Source: Arcobacter sp. F2176
GTDB taxonomy: Bacteria > Campylobacterota > Campylobacteria > Campylobacterales > Arcobacteraceae
Direction of reading: 5' to 3'
Length of the DNA stretch: 64,000 bases
Assembly (NCBI RefSeq): GCF_004116465.1
Contig: NZ_PDJV01000004.1
Span: forward strand, 62,001 to 126,000
Shown: positions 8,495 through 17,613 of the stretch, one piece after another
Layout of the letters: each line of letters starts with the position of its first letter
Position numbering within the stretch: the first letter of the stretch is position 1
The notes under the pieces: generated by a model
Told to the model about the DNA's origin: nothing
Seen by the model: the letters and a program-made list of their open reading frames with translations, nothing else
Database searches by the model: none
Program-made: the position numbers and the translations under genes

Positions 8495-9565
8495 TTAATT
8501 TGTTTCCTTAATCCATGCACTACCAATAACTTTTTGGTCATCATAAAATACTGCTAATTGACCAGTAGCTACTCCAAAAACAGGCTCTTTTAATGTAATA
8601 TTTACTTTATCATCTTCGATTTTTATTTCACAAGGTGTTGAAGTTGTTCTATATCTTAATTTTACAGTACAAGAAAACTCTTTATCATCAACAAACATGT
8701 TTAAATTATCTGCTATTACATTATTTATTTCTAGGGCTTCTTTTTTACCTACAACAATAGTATTATCTTTTGGATTTAATTTAGTTACAAAGTGAGGTTC
8801 ATGTGCACCATTAACTGAAAAACCTCTTCTCTTACCAATTGTGTAGTGAGCATAACCTTTATGTTCGCCTACAACATTACCTTTTTCATCTAAAACATTT
8901 CCTGGTACATCTATATTTGCATGTCTTTTTACAACATCAGTATAAACAGTTTCAACAAAACAGATTTCTTGGGATTCGTTTTTTTCTGTAATTCTTTTGT
9001 ATGCAGAGTCTAGTTCAGCACCAAATTTTACGATGTCTTCTTTTTTATAAGTACTTAGTGGAAACATCATATATGGAAGTGCTTCTTTGCTTACTTGAGA
9101 TAAAAAATAACTTTGGTCTTTTGTTTTATCATCAGCTTCATAAAAAAACTTACCATCTGTTTTTGCATAGTGCCCAGTTGCAAGATAGCTTGCTCCATGT
9201 TCTTTTGCAAAATCTAACATTGCACCAAATTTGATTTGTTTATTACATTTAACACATGGATTAGGCGTAGTTCCCTCTAAGTAAGACTCAACAAAGTAAT
9301 CATAAACTTCAGCTGTAAATTTATCAGCCAAATCTAAAATGTGATATTTTATACCTAAAAAATCAGCTACATCTTTGATATATCCTAAGTTTTTTTCGTG
9401 ATAACCATCATTTCTGTTGTGAAGTCTTAAATAACATCCTTCAACTTCATAACCCCCTTTTTGTAGCATGTATGCTGTAACTGATGAGTCAATTCCTCCA
9501 CTCATTCCTACCATGACTTTTTTTTTATCTGTAGGTAGGATTTCATTTTTTCCCATTATTTCCAT
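8495..9565 (-). CDS. mnmA: tRNA 2-thiouridylase MnmA, epsilon-type copy
   Basis: A 356-residue MnmA, which thiolates U34 of tRNA-Lys, tRNA-Glu and tRNA-Gln using sulfur from a persulfide relay. The PP-loop G-M-S-G-G-I-D-S-S is at residues 20-28. The catalytic pair is Cys107 (N-P-C-V-K-C-N) and Cys202 (S-Q-E-I-C-F-V-E). The segment G-C-Y-L-R-L-H, the H-Y-T-I-G-K-R-R-G-F block and the C-terminal G-Q-L-A-V-F-Y-D match the form I remember from Campylobacter. It lies 19 bases downstream of a second, quite different mnmA (9585-10682), so the pair is probably cotranscribed. A start at the second ATG (9556) would also fit. I take this as the native copy. Its substrates, Lys(TTT) and Glu(TTC), are encoded in the tRNA array of this window. 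Confidence 0.93.
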   Translation of the reverse strand: MEIMGKNEILPTDKKKVMVGMSGGIDSSVTAYMLQKGGYEVEGCYLRLHNRNDGYHEKNLGYIKDVADFLGIKYHILDLADKFTAEVYDYFVESYLEGTTPNPCVKCNKQIKFGAMLDFAKEHGASYLATGHYAKTDGKFFYEADDKTKDQSYFLSQVSKEALPYMMFPLSTYKKEDIVKFGAELDSAYKRITEKNESQEICFVETVYTDVVKRHANIDVPGNVLDEKGNVVGEHKGYAHYTIGKRRGFSVNGAHEPHFVTKLNPKDNTIVVGKKEALEINNVIADNLNMFVDDKEFSCTVKLRYRTTSTPCEIKIEDDKVNITLKEPVFGVATGQLAVFYDDQKVIGSAWIKETN

Positions 9566-9584
9566 CCTTTTTAGGTCTTTCTAA

Positions 9585-10682
9585 TTAATAGTAATTGTTT
9601 ATAAATCCCCCACCTAGACAATAATCCCCCTCATATAAAACAAGACTTTGTCCTAAAGTCACAGCTCTTTGTGGCTTGTCAAATTGTACGAGAACTCTAT
9701 TCTCATTCGCTTCTGTCACTGTACAAGCTTGCTTTTGTTGACGATAACGAATTTGTGCCATTAATTTATCACCAATTTTAGGTGCTTCATCTAGTACCCA
9801 ATGCATATGACTAGCTTCTACACTTTGGTTCATAAGTAAAGGATGGTTGGTATCTTGTACAACTGTTAATGTATTGTCTTCCATATTTTTTTTGGCTGCA
9901 TACCATGGATTGTGGATATGATTAGCTGATTCAGTCTCTTTTATACCACCAAGACCAATACCTTTTCTTTGACCTAATGTGTAACAAATAAGACCTTTAT
10001 GTCTTCCTAATACTTTTCCATTTTCATCTACAATATCACCTGGAATTGCTTTTAAATGTTGTGTAATAAATTCATCAAATTTTTGATTACCTATAAAACA
10101 TATACCAGTACTATCTTTTTTATCACTAACTGAAAGATTGTGAACTCTAGCTATTTCTCTAACTTCTTTTTTAGTTAAATCTCCAAGAGGAAACATAGCA
10201 TGAGATAGTTGTTCACTTGATAGTGCATGTAAAAAATAAGTTTGATCTTTACTATTATCTTTTGGAGTGTCAAGTACATAGTGGTCTTTATATTTAGCAA
10301 TTTTGGCATAGTGTCCAGTTGCAATCATATCTGCACCCATTTTTTTTGCTTCATTTAAAAATACATTAAATTTAATTTCACGATTACAAAGTATATCTGG
10401 ATTTGGAGTAAGACCTTTTTTTAAACCTTCTAAAAATACATCAAACACTTTAGTTCTGTATTCTTCAACAAAATCTTTACCTTTTACTTCAATACCAATT
10501 AGTTCACCCACTTTTTTAGCATCTTCAAATTCAATACGATTAGGGCATTGACTACCTTCGATTCCATACTCCCAATTACGCATAAATAAGCCTACTACTT
10601 CATAGCCTTGTTGTTTTAGCAGTAAAGCAGTAACTGAAGAGTCAACACCACCAGACATACCTACAACTACTTTTTTTTTCAT
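9585..10682 (-). CDS. mnmA: tRNA 2-thiouridylase MnmA, gammaproteobacterial-type copy
   Basis: A 365-residue second MnmA. PP-loop G-M-S-G-G-V-D-S-S at residues 8-16; Cys99 (N-P-D-I-L-C-N) and Cys195 (S-T-G-I-C-F-I-G) are the catalytic pair. Several blocks read like E. coli MnmA rather than the neighbouring copy: L-F-M-R-N-W-E, K-K-D-S-T-G-I-C-F-I-G, L-G-Q-R-K-G-I-G-L-G-G and E-P-W/N-P-W-Y-A-A-K-K. The two genes are clearly not recent duplicates: the N-W-E/C-P-N-R insert and the C-terminal half differ throughout. Both catalytic cysteines are kept, so both could be active. It is upstream of the native copy, with 19 bases between them. Acquisition by transfer from another phylum is an inference, and a specialised substrate is possible. 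Confidence 0.92.
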   Translation of the reverse strand: MKKKVVVGMSGGVDSSVTALLLKQQGYEVVGLFMRNWEYGIEGSQCPNRIEFEDAKKVGELIGIEVKGKDFVEEYRTKVFDVFLEGLKKGLTPNPDILCNREIKFNVFLNEAKKMGADMIATGHYAKIAKYKDHYVLDTPKDNSKDQTYFLHALSSEQLSHAMFPLGDLTKKEVREIARVHNLSVSDKKDSTGICFIGNQKFDEFITQHLKAIPGDIVDENGKVLGRHKGLICYTLGQRKGIGLGGIKETESANHIHNPWYAAKKNMEDNTLTVVQDTNHPLLMNQSVEASHMHWVLDEAPKIGDKLMAQIRYRQQKQACTVTEANENRVLVQFDKPQRAVTLGQSLVLYEGDYCLGGGFINNYY

Positions 10683-10800
10683 TATCTTCCTTAAAAAAGT
10701 TCCTTTCTTAAGGGAACCATATATTTAATAACTTCTTTTAGCAGTGGAAGTAAATTCCACTTAAAGAAGCAAATTCTAAAGGGAACAACGAGTTGTTCTT
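10683..10800. other. 118-base gap with three inverted repeats
   Basis: Between folK and the first mnmA copy there are three hairpin-capable repeats: GTTCC/GGAAC around 10700-10717; a longer one, 10731-10769, with outer arms CTTCTTT/AAAGAAG and inner arms AGTGGAA/TTCCACT; and GAACAA/TTGTTC just after the folK stop. None has a clear T tract on the minus strand, so they may be a weak terminator or a structured leader for mnmA rather than a classic terminator. Confidence 0.4.
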
Positions 10801-11280
10801 TTATTTAAAATGTTTTAAAGGAATAATCACTGATTCTCTATTTGCCCAGTCTTTATGAGGAATAATAAGTTTTTCTGTATTTATTTTTTTATTATCAAAA
10901 AATATTATATCAATATCTAAGGTTCTAGGCGCATCTTGAAAGGATCGCTTTCTTCCGAATTTTTTTTCATATCTTTGCATAACTTTTAGTAAATCATTAG
11001 CACAAAGATTTGATTTAAGTCGAATTATACCATTTAAAAAATAATTTTGATGCAAATAACCAAAAGGAGGATTTAAAAGTAGGGGAGAAGTCTCTAATAA
11101 ATCAAATCTAGAATCTTTTAATAAACATAAAAATAACTTATCAAATAATTGTTTTGTATTTCCTATATTTCCCCCAATACCTATGGTTATTAAGTATCTT
11201 TTATTGGAATTTTTTTTTATAAATCTAGGATAATTTGCAGTAAAAAAAAGTGTCAAATCTTTATTTATAGTTTTTTTCAT
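10801..11280 (-). CDS. folK: 6-hydroxymethyl-7,8-dihydropterin pyrophosphokinase (HPPK)
   Basis: A 159-residue folate biosynthesis enzyme that pyrophosphorylates 6-hydroxymethyldihydropterin with ATP. Signatures: G-I-G-G-N-I-G-N near residue 33, the N-P-P-F-G-Y...Q-N-Y-F-L-N-G segment near 70, and the hallmark R-T-L-D-I-D-I-I-F-F near 120, in which the two Asp bind Mg2+. The basic N-terminal 25 residues precede the normal start of the fold and may be a lineage extension. As I recall, folK lies next to the Xaa-Pro peptidase and aroQ genes in Helicobacter and Campylobacter as well, followed there by flhF; here mnmA follows instead. It may be read from the peptidase gene upstream, separated by 91 bases with a hairpin. 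Confidence 0.92.
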   Translation of the reverse strand: MKKTINKDLTLFFTANYPRFIKKNSNKRYLITIGIGGNIGNTKQLFDKLFLCLLKDSRFDLLETSPLLLNPPFGYLHQNYFLNGIIRLKSNLCANDLLKVMQRYEKKFGRKRSFQDAPRTLDIDIIFFDNKKINTEKLIIPHKDWANRESVIIPLKHFK

Positions 11281-11319
11281 AATTTCCTTAAATAATCTTT
11301 AGTAAAATACTCAAGAAAT

Positions 11320-11345
11320 AGCCTATTTTATGTGTAAAATAAGCT
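11320..11345 (-). terminator. Weak hairpin between the M24 peptidase gene and folK
   Basis: AGC-x-TATTTTA pairs with TAAAATA-x-GCT around a TGTG loop, ten pairs with one mismatch. There is no strong T tract after it on the minus strand, so attenuation or weak termination is the most that can be said. Confidence 0.3.
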
Positions 11346-11371
11346 AGAACTATCTTGCGTAATTTACTAAG

Positions 11372-12394
11372 TTATAATATTACAGCTTTTCCATTTTTCA
11401 TTACAATTGTATCTTCGATTCTTACTCCAAATTCATTTGGAAGGTAAATACCAGGTTCAATTGTAAAAACCATATTATCTTCAATAATAACATCAGATTT
11501 TGAATTGATATATGGATGTTCATGAATATCAAGTCCTACTCCATGTCCAGTGCTATGAATAAAATATTTTCCAAAACCAGCTTTTTCAATGACACTTCTT
11601 GTTAAGTTGTCTATATCTTTTGCCTTCATTCCAACTTTTGCATTTTCTATTGCATTCAGTTGAGCTTTATAGACTAAGTCATAGATTTTTTGTTGTTTTT
11701 TTGATTTGAATTTTTGTTTTCTTGAAAAATTTAATTCACCACCAAAAGATGCTGTACAAGTTCTATCTGAACAATATCTTTTGTATTTCACACCCGCATC
11801 TACCAAAAGTAAATCATTTTTTTGTAATTTTTTATTTGTAGGAAGTGCATGTGGTTTTGCTGCATTTTCATTTATGGCAATGATTGGATCAAAACTTAAA
11901 TCATATTTTCCCATATTTTTATATGCTTCCACTGCTTTAAAATGAATCAAGGTCTCTTTTTTATTTAGACCATTTTTATTGATATATTTTGCAAGTCTTT
12001 CAAAACCATTTCTTCCAATTTTGGCAGCTTTTTTTAAAATAGCAATTTCATCATCTGTTTTAATGACTCTTTTTAGATGTGAAAAATTTACTTGGTTTGT
12101 AAAGTTTACTTTTAAATTTTCTGTTAATTTGTTAAATTTATTATATGTAAAATCATTGCCATCAAAGATTATCTCTTTTATCTTCTCTTTTGTTAATATC
12201 TCTTGTGCACTTTTTATTAAGTCACTACTTTCTATTACTTCTGTATTTTTAACTTTCTCTTTTGCTTCTATTGTATATCTTGCATCTGTGATAAAAAAAG
12301 ATTCATTTCCTAGTTTTATAAAAATCACATTATCACAAGAGTAGTTGCATTCATAATAAATTGCATTTTCATTTGTTAGTATATAATTGCTCAC
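11372..12394 (-). CDS. M24 family Xaa-Pro aminopeptidase/dipeptidase
   Basis: A 340-residue metallopeptidase of the PepP/PepQ type, removing N-terminal residues next to proline. The pita-bread catalytic domain carries its dinuclear metal ligands: D-A-G (near residue 199), the C-S-D-R-T-C segment with Asp (near 211), [14 protein letters not shown] (near 280-293), E-P-G-I-Y (near 314) and the final E in R-I-E-D-T (near 328). The N-terminal 120 residues form the creatinase-like domain. It faces away from aroQ across a 63-base divergent promoter region and precedes folK, matching the HP1036-HP1038 neighbourhood as I remember it. Whether it is an aminopeptidase or a dipeptidase cannot be decided here. 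Confidence 0.9.
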   Translation of the reverse strand: MSNYILTNENAIYYECNYSCDNVIFIKLGNESFFITDARYTIEAKEKVKNTEVIESSDLIKSAQEILTKEKIKEIIFDGNDFTYNKFNKLTENLKVNFTNQVNFSHLKRVIKTDDEIAILKKAAKIGRNGFERLAKYINKNGLNKKETLIHFKAVEAYKNMGKYDLSFDPIIAINENAAKPHALPTNKKLQKNDLLLVDAGVKYKRYCSDRTCTASFGGELNFSRKQKFKSKKQQKIYDLVYKAQLNAIENAKVGMKAKDIDNLTRSVIEKAGFGKYFIHSTGHGVGLDIHEHPYINSKSDVIIEDNMVFTIEPGIYLPNEFGVRIEDTIVMKNGKAVIL

Positions 12395-12457
12395 TTATTT
12401 AGCCTTAACTATAATTTGAATATAATCATAGCTAAATTTTACACAAGGAAAAATAAT

Positions 12458-12940
12458 ATGAAAATTGCGGTAATTCAAGGTCCAAACATAAATATGCTAG
12501 GTGTAAGAGAACAACACATATATGGACCTATGACTTTAGACCAAATTCATCAAGGTATGAAAGATCAAGCTTCTCAAAATGGAATAGAATTAGAATTTTT
12601 TCAATCAAACTTAGAAGGTGAAATCGTAGATAAAATTCAAGAGTGTTTAGGTGAGTTTGATGGTATTATTATAAATCCAGCAGCTTATACTCATACTTCA
12701 ATTGCTATTAGAGATGCTCTATCAGCTGTAAATTTACCAACAGTTGAAGTACATATTTCAAATATATATAAAAGAGAAGAGTTTAGACAAAAGTCAATTA
12801 CTGCTGCTAGTAGCACAGGTGTTATAGCTGGGTTTGGACCATTTGGTTATCACTTAGCACTTATTTCATTAGGTCAAATTATTAGTGAAGTAAAAGCTAT
12901 GGAAAAAGCAAGAGCAGAACAAGTGGCTGCTAAAGCGTAA
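12458..12940 (+). CDS. aroQ: 3-dehydroquinate dehydratase, type II
   Basis: A 160-residue type II dehydroquinase, the third step of the shikimate pathway to aromatic amino acids. Signatures: G-P-N-I-N-M-L-G near residue 8, the flexible-loop region with R-E-Q-H-I-Y-G (catalytic Arg and Tyr near residues 18-23), N-P-A-A-Y-T-H-T-S near 76, and E-V-H-I-S-N near 100 with the catalytic His. The ATG at 12458 follows AAGGAA at seven bases; the longer frame from 12416 adds residues with no family support. The gene begins a plus-strand run with the amidohydrolase (two bases later) and sppA, probably one operon, divergent from the peptidase gene. Confidence 0.95.
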   Translation: MKIAVIQGPNINMLGVREQHIYGPMTLDQIHQGMKDQASQNGIELEFFQSNLEGEIVDKIQECLGEFDGIIINPAAYTHTSIAIRDALSAVNLPTVEVHISNIYKREEFRQKSITAASSTGVIAGFGPFGYHLALISLGQIISEVKAMEKARAEQVAAKA

Positions 12941-12942
12941 GT

Positions 12943-14169
12943 ATGAAAATATTAAAAGCTTCTTGGCTTATATGTGTCGATGAAAATAGCACTATCATAA
13001 AAGATGGTGCTATTTTATTCGACAAAAAAATTAAAGATTTTGGAGAAATAGAGTCTTTAAAAGCTAAATATAAAGATTTAGAAGTAGAAGACTTAGGTGA
13101 TAATACAGTTTTAATGCCAGGTCTTATTAACTCACATATTCATTTAGAATTCTCTTCAAATAGCACAAGTTTATCTTACGGAAACTTCATGTCATGGTTA
13201 AACTCTGTTATTATAAATAGAGAAGCTTTGATAGAAAAAAGTAATACAAAACTTATAAACACAAAACTTGAAGAGATGCTAAAAGGTGGAACTACTACAA
13301 TAGGTGCTATTAGTTCATATGGTTTTGAAATAGAAGCTTGTAAAAAATCGCCAATAAATACTGTTTTATTTTCTGAGGTAATTGGAAGTAAAGCAGATAT
13401 GATTGATACACTTTTTTCTGATTTTAAAGCTAGATTAGAAAGTGTTAAAAAAAATAGTTCCGAAAATTTTATACCAGCTATTGCTATACATTCACCTTAT
13501 TCTGTACATCCTTTTTTAGTTAGAGAAGCTTTAAGACTTGCAAGAGAAGAGAATTTATGTGTTAGTGCACATTTTTTAGAATCAGTTGAAGAGTTTGATT
13601 GGTTACATAAAGATGAAGGAAGTTTTTTAGAGTTTTTTAAAAACTTTTTAGGACAAGAAAAAAGTGCAACAAAACCTATGGAATTTTTACGACAATTTTC
13701 TGGCATAAAAAATTTATCTTTTACGCATTGTGTGGAAGCTAGCAATGATGATTTAGCAAAAATTAAAGAACTAGGTGCTGTGATTAATCACTGCCCCACC
13801 TCAAATAGAGTTTTGAATAACAAAAGACTTAAAATAGAAAGTTTAGATGGAATAAATTATTCTATTGGAACTGATGGACTTAGTTCAAATAACTCTTTAC
13901 AAATGTTTGATGAACTTAGAAATGCTCTTATGATACATACAAATTTAAATATAAATGAACTATCAGCTGATTTAATAAAAGCTGCAACTCTAAATGGTGC
14001 AAAAGCTTTAGGACTAAATAAAGGTAGAATAAAACAGGGCAGTGATGCAGATATAATTGTATGCAAACTTCCAGATGAAGTTAAAAATGAAAAAGAACTT
14101 TGTACACAAGTTATTTTACATACAAAAGAAGTACAAGATGTCTATATAAATGGAGAAAAACATGTTTAA
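12943..14169 (+). CDS. Metal-dependent amidohydrolase, aminofutalosine deaminase-like
   Basis: A 408-residue amidohydrolase of the ATZ/TRZ-chlorohydrolase group. Metal ligands are visible: His65 and His67 in N-S-H-I-H-L-E-F, a His in the V-S-A-H-F-L-E segment (near residue 204), a His in L-S-F-T-H-C-V-E (near 260), and the Asp in G-T-D-G-L-S-S-N (near 309). Relatives in Campylobacterota (I recall Cj0067) are often named aminofutalosine deaminase, which would act in the futalosine route to menaquinone. That function is inferred from family naming only, and other deaminases share the same motifs. It starts two bases after aroQ and overlaps the sppA start by eight bases, so translation is coupled. 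Confidence 0.82.
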   Translation: MKILKASWLICVDENSTIIKDGAILFDKKIKDFGEIESLKAKYKDLEVEDLGDNTVLMPGLINSHIHLEFSSNSTSLSYGNFMSWLNSVIINREALIEKSNTKLINTKLEEMLKGGTTTIGAISSYGFEIEACKKSPINTVLFSEVIGSKADMIDTLFSDFKARLESVKKNSSENFIPAIAIHSPYSVHPFLVREALRLAREENLCVSAHFLESVEEFDWLHKDEGSFLEFFKNFLGQEKSATKPMEFLRQFSGIKNLSFTHCVEASNDDLAKIKELGAVINHCPTSNRVLNNKRLKIESLDGINYSIGTDGLSSNNSLQMFDELRNALMIHTNLNINELSADLIKAATLNGAKALGLNKGRIKQGSDADIIVCKLPDEVKNEKELCTQVILHTKEVQDVYINGEKHV

Positions 14170-15049
14170 TTTTTTTAAGACGATTTTTACACCAATAATT
14201 GCTATTTTAGATTTTATAACAAAATATTTTAAAACAATAGTATTTTTAACTATTATTTATTTTATTGTAAGTTCAAATAGTACTTCGGGATTAAGTTCAG
14301 TTGAAGATAATACAAACTTACAAAAAATAGAATTAGCTGGTCCAATTTTAAATGTTGATAAAGTTTTAGATGAAATAAATAAAGCTAAAACAAATCCAAA
14401 CATAAAAGGGGTTTTATTAGTAGTTAATTCTCCTGGTGGCTCAGTAGCTCCTTCTGTTGAGTTAGCTTATGCAATAAAAGAGCTAAGAGCAGTGAAACCA
14501 GTAGTTGCTTATGCAAGTGGTGTGATGGCTAGTGGAAGTTATTATGCATCTATTTGGGCGAATAAAATTATTGCAAATCCTGGAAGTATGGTTGGATCTA
14601 TTGGAGTTATATTCCAAGGTGCAAATGTTGAAGAACTAATGAATAAAATTGGTGTTTCTACTCAAACTATCAAAGCTGGAAAATATAAAGAAGCTGGTAC
14701 TTTCTCAAGAGAATGGAATGAAAATGAAAAAGAGGAATTAGAATCAGTTATATCAGATACTTATGATATGTTTATAACAGATGTTGCAAATGCTAGAAAA
14801 CTAAAAAAACAAGATAATGAAAAATATGCAAATGCACATATTTTTACAGCAAGACAAGCTAAGAAAGTAGGGCTAATTGATGAGGTTGGAACTATTAGTA
14901 TTGCTAAAAATGAACTTTATAAAATATCAAAAGTTAGAAATCCTGTTTGGAATAAACAAGATAAATTTGATAAATTCATTGATAGAATAGTTAGTGAAAC
15001 TGTGACAAACTTTTCATTGAGATTCAATGACGGTTTAAAAGCCTATTAA
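14162..15049 (+). CDS. sppA: Signal peptide peptidase SppA, short form
   Basis: A 295-residue membrane-anchored S49 serine protease that degrades cleaved signal peptides. Residues 25-38 are a single N-terminal transmembrane anchor. The catalytic domain has N-S-P-G-G-S (residues 89-94), the nucleophile Ser124 in V-M-A-S-G-S-Y-Y, and a conserved Lys in K-A-G-K-Y-K-E-A-G (171-179), which acts as general base in the S49 Ser-Lys dyad. Length fits the 36-kDa type with one domain, which works as an oligomer. I chose the ATG at 14162 because GGAG lies eight bases upstream; the in-frame ATG at 14150 is inside that ribosome-binding region. It overlaps the amidohydrolase gene by eight bases. Confidence 0.92.
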   Translation: MFNFFKTIFTPIIAILDFITKYFKTIVFLTIIYFIVSSNSTSGLSSVEDNTNLQKIELAGPILNVDKVLDEINKAKTNPNIKGVLLVVNSPGGSVAPSVELAYAIKELRAVKPVVAYASGVMASGSYYASIWANKIIANPGSMVGSIGVIFQGANVEELMNKIGVSTQTIKAGKYKEAGTFSREWNENEKEELESVISDTYDMFITDVANARKLKKQDNEKYANAHIFTARQAKKVGLIDEVGTISIAKNELYKISKVRNPVWNKQDKFDKFIDRIVSETVTNFSLRFNDGLKAY

Positions 15050-15056
15050 AAAAACA

Positions 15057-15106
15057 AATTTAGCTCTTTAACTTACTTTGAAAATCTTCGTTAAAGAGTT
15101 AAATTT
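15057..15106. repeat. Long imperfect hairpin after sppA
   Basis: AATTTAGCTCTTTAAC (15057-15072) pairs with GTTAAAGAGTTAAATT (15090-15105) with one mismatch, around a 17-base loop. No T tract follows. It could act as an mRNA end or processing structure for the aroQ-sppA unit. The rest of the 15107-15216 gap shows no gene. Confidence 0.4.
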
Positions 15107-15216
15107 ACTCAGTCACATACTCTTTGTATGCTCCTTCCTAAATTCATCTCTTTGCCTTAATTTTCTTTGTAATTTAAATTCTAAATTTGTTTTTAGTATT
15201 AAATTTTAAGACATAA

Positions 15217-15248
15217 AAAAAGGTAAGAATTTATATTCTTACCTTTTT
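15217..15248 (-). terminator. Terminator of the pta-ackA operon
   Basis: A perfect 14-bp stem (15217-15230 with 15235-15248) with a TTAT loop. On the minus strand it comes 17 bases after the ackA stop and ends in a run of six T. It may also work for transcripts coming from sppA on the plus strand. Confidence 0.88.
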
Positions 15249-15265
15249 ATTTTAACTCTAAATTA

Positions 15266-16465
15266 TTATCTAGATTCAGTAACTACTTTAAATGTATCAT
15301 TTGCTATTACATACTCTTCATTTGTAGGAATTACAAAGATTCTTGAGGCTGAACCATTTGTTGCTATATCTCTAGCTGTTTTTGATCTTTTGTTGTTTTT
15401 AACAGGGTCTAAAACTAATCCCATAGCATCAAGACCTGCACAAACTTTTTCTCTGATTAGCGCTGCATTTTCACCAATACCACCAGTGAAACATAATGCA
15501 TCAACTCCATCAAGTGCTGCAACATATGAACCTACATATTTTTTAATATTATATGCAACCATATCAACAGCTAATCTACATCTTTCGTCACCATTTTGCA
15601 TACCTTCAAGTACTTCTCTAAGATCTGATGATTTTCCAGAAATCCCTAAAATACCTGATTTTTTGTTCATAATATCTAGTGCTTCTTCTATTGTCATATT
15701 TTCTTGATGCATCATAAATTGTAAAGCCCCAGCACCAACATCTCCAGATCTTGTACCCATCATAAGACCTTGAACAGGAGTAAGCCCCATAGAAGTATCA
15801 ATACACTTACCATCATGAACAGCAGAAACAGAAGAGCCATTTCCTAAGTGACATACGATGATTCTAGTATTATGCTTTCTATCCAACATTTGTCTAGCTT
15901 CATTTGATACAAAGAAGTGACTAGTTCCATGGAAACCATATTTTCTAATACCATGTTTAGTATATTGATCATATGGAAGTGCATACATATACGCATAATC
16001 TGGCATTGTTTGGTGGAATGCTGTATCAAATACTGCAACATTTGGTTTACCAGGCATAAGTTCTTGACAAATCTCCATACCTAAAATATTTGCAGGATTG
16101 TGTAATGGCGCAAGAGGAATAAGTTTTTTCATTGTCTCAATTACTCTATCATTTACTAAAATTGAAGCTGAGAATTCTTCTCCACCATGTACTGCTCTAT
16201 GTCCTATTGCTTCAATATCATTGATTGAATCAATAACTTTACCTTCCCCCGAAGTTAAAGTTGATAAAACAGCTTCAATAGCCTCTTTATGTGTTGGCAT
16301 TGAAATTTCAAGTTTTAACTCTTTGTCATCCCCATACTCATGTTTTAAAACCCCATCAATTCCTATTCTTTCACAAATACCTGATGCAAAAACCTTTTTT
16401 ATAATTGGATTCATTAATTGATACTTTAATGATGAACTTCCTGCGTTTAAGATGAATACTAACAT
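15266..16465 (-). CDS. ackA: Acetate kinase, copy 1 (with pta)
   Basis: A 399-residue acetate kinase, converting acetyl phosphate and ADP to acetate and ATP, or the reverse during acetate use. Signatures: N-A-G-S-S-S-L-K-Y near residue 7, V-F-D-T-A-F-H-Q-T-M near 145, K-Y-G-F-H-G-T-S-H near 172, C-H-L-G-N-G-S-S near 205, and G-G-I-G-E-N near 325. The length is normal for the family. It lies 28 bases after pta on the same strand, so the two form the usual pta-ackA operon, closed by a strong terminator. A second acetate kinase gene (19137-20333) lies four kilobases away with a different partner set. Confidence 0.97.
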   Translation of the reverse strand: MLVFILNAGSSSLKYQLMNPIIKKVFASGICERIGIDGVLKHEYGDDKELKLEISMPTHKEAIEAVLSTLTSGEGKVIDSINDIEAIGHRAVHGGEEFSASILVNDRVIETMKKLIPLAPLHNPANILGMEICQELMPGKPNVAVFDTAFHQTMPDYAYMYALPYDQYTKHGIRKYGFHGTSHFFVSNEARQMLDRKHNTRIIVCHLGNGSSVSAVHDGKCIDTSMGLTPVQGLMMGTRSGDVGAGALQFMMHQENMTIEEALDIMNKKSGILGISGKSSDLREVLEGMQNGDERCRLAVDMVAYNIKKYVGSYVAALDGVDALCFTGGIGENAALIREKVCAGLDAMGLVLDPVKNNKRSKTARDIATNGSASRIFVIPTNEEYVIANDTFKVVTESR

Positions 16466-16493
16466 AAATAAAACTCCTTTGTTTGATTGTTAA

Positions 16494-17492
16494 TTATTTT
16501 ACTACTTGAGTTGCTGTAATAGCTACTAAATTTGATATATCTTCCACTGAACAACCTCTTGATAGGTCATTTACTGGTTTGTTTAGACCTTGAACAATAG
16601 GTCCATGTGCTGCAGCCCCTGCAAATCTTTGTACTAGTTTATATCCTATATTTCCAGATTGTAAATCAGGGAATACTAAAACATTAGCTTTTCCTGCTAC
16701 TTTTGATCCTGGTGCTTTTGAAGCCCCCACCGCTTCAATTATCGCAGCATCTGCTTGCATTTCACCATCAAAAGAGAAGTCAACATTTCTCTCTTCTAAA
16801 ATATCACATGCAAATTGAACTTTATCAACTAAAGGATGTTTTGCACTTCCTTTTGTAGAAAAAGACAACATTGCAACTCTTGGTTCTAATCCAACAACAC
16901 TTTTTGCAGTTGCTGCTGTTGCACTTGCAATATCTGCTAGTTGTTCAGCATTTGGCTCTGGGTTTACAGCACAATCTGCAAATAAAATTAAACCATCATC
17001 TCCGAACTTTCCATCGGCAGTTTCCATTATAAATGTAGAAGAAACAGTGTTTATTCCAGGTGCTGTTTTAATAACTTGAATTGCAGCTCTTAAAACATCT
17101 GCTGTAGGAGAATTTGAACCTGCAACTAAACCATCAGCATCTCCAAGTCTTACCATCATACAACCAAAAAATCTAGGTTCAGTTGTCATGATTTCTCTTG
17201 CTTCTTCTTTAGTTAAGCCCTTAGATTTTCTTAATAGAACTAATTCATCTACATATTTATCTAAATTGTTAAAAGATTTTGGATTTATTATTGAAGCTCC
17301 GTCAATATTTGCTCCACATGCTTTTGCATCAGCTTTGATTTTATCCTCATTTCCAATTAAAATAACATTAGCAGTTTTATCTTTTAAAACTTGCTGTGTT
17401 GCTTTTAGAACTCTTTCATCTTCAGATTCTGGAAGAACGATAGTTCTTAATTGCTCTTTGGCTTTTGATTTAATACTGTCAATTAGACCCAT
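16494..17492 (-). CDS. pta: Phosphate acetyltransferase
   Basis: A 332-residue phosphotransacetylase of the short form, interconverting acetyl-CoA and acetyl phosphate. Visible family blocks: V-L-P-E-S-E-D-E-R-V near residue 19, M-V-R-L-G-D-A-D-G-L-V-A-G near 113, S-F-S-T-K-G-S-A near 210, and the C-terminal L-V-Q-R-F-A-G-A-A-A-H-G-P-I-V-Q-G-L-N. It lacks the N-terminal regulatory DRTGG domain of the long E. coli enzyme. It heads the pta-ackA operon. The 232-base gap upstream contains an 11-bp tandem direct repeat (17614-17635) that resembles one upstream of the symporter operon. Confidence 0.95.
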   Translation of the reverse strand: MGLIDSIKSKAKEQLRTIVLPESEDERVLKATQQVLKDKTANVILIGNEDKIKADAKACGANIDGASIINPKSFNNLDKYVDELVLLRKSKGLTKEEAREIMTTEPRFFGCMMVRLGDADGLVAGSNSPTADVLRAAIQVIKTAPGINTVSSTFIMETADGKFGDDGLILFADCAVNPEPNAEQLADIASATAATAKSVVGLEPRVAMLSFSTKGSAKHPLVDKVQFACDILEERNVDFSFDGEMQADAAIIEAVGASKAPGSKVAGKANVLVFPDLQSGNIGYKLVQRFAGAAAHGPIVQGLNKPVNDLSRGCSVEDISNLVAITATQVVK

Positions 17493-17613
17493 AGAATTAA
17501 CCCTTTCTGCTTAATTTGTATTTAGATTATATTTTACTAAGATAGCATTAATATAGCAAGTATGTATAATCTAAAAAGTACATAATAATTTTATGAAATG
17601 TATTACCAAAAGA

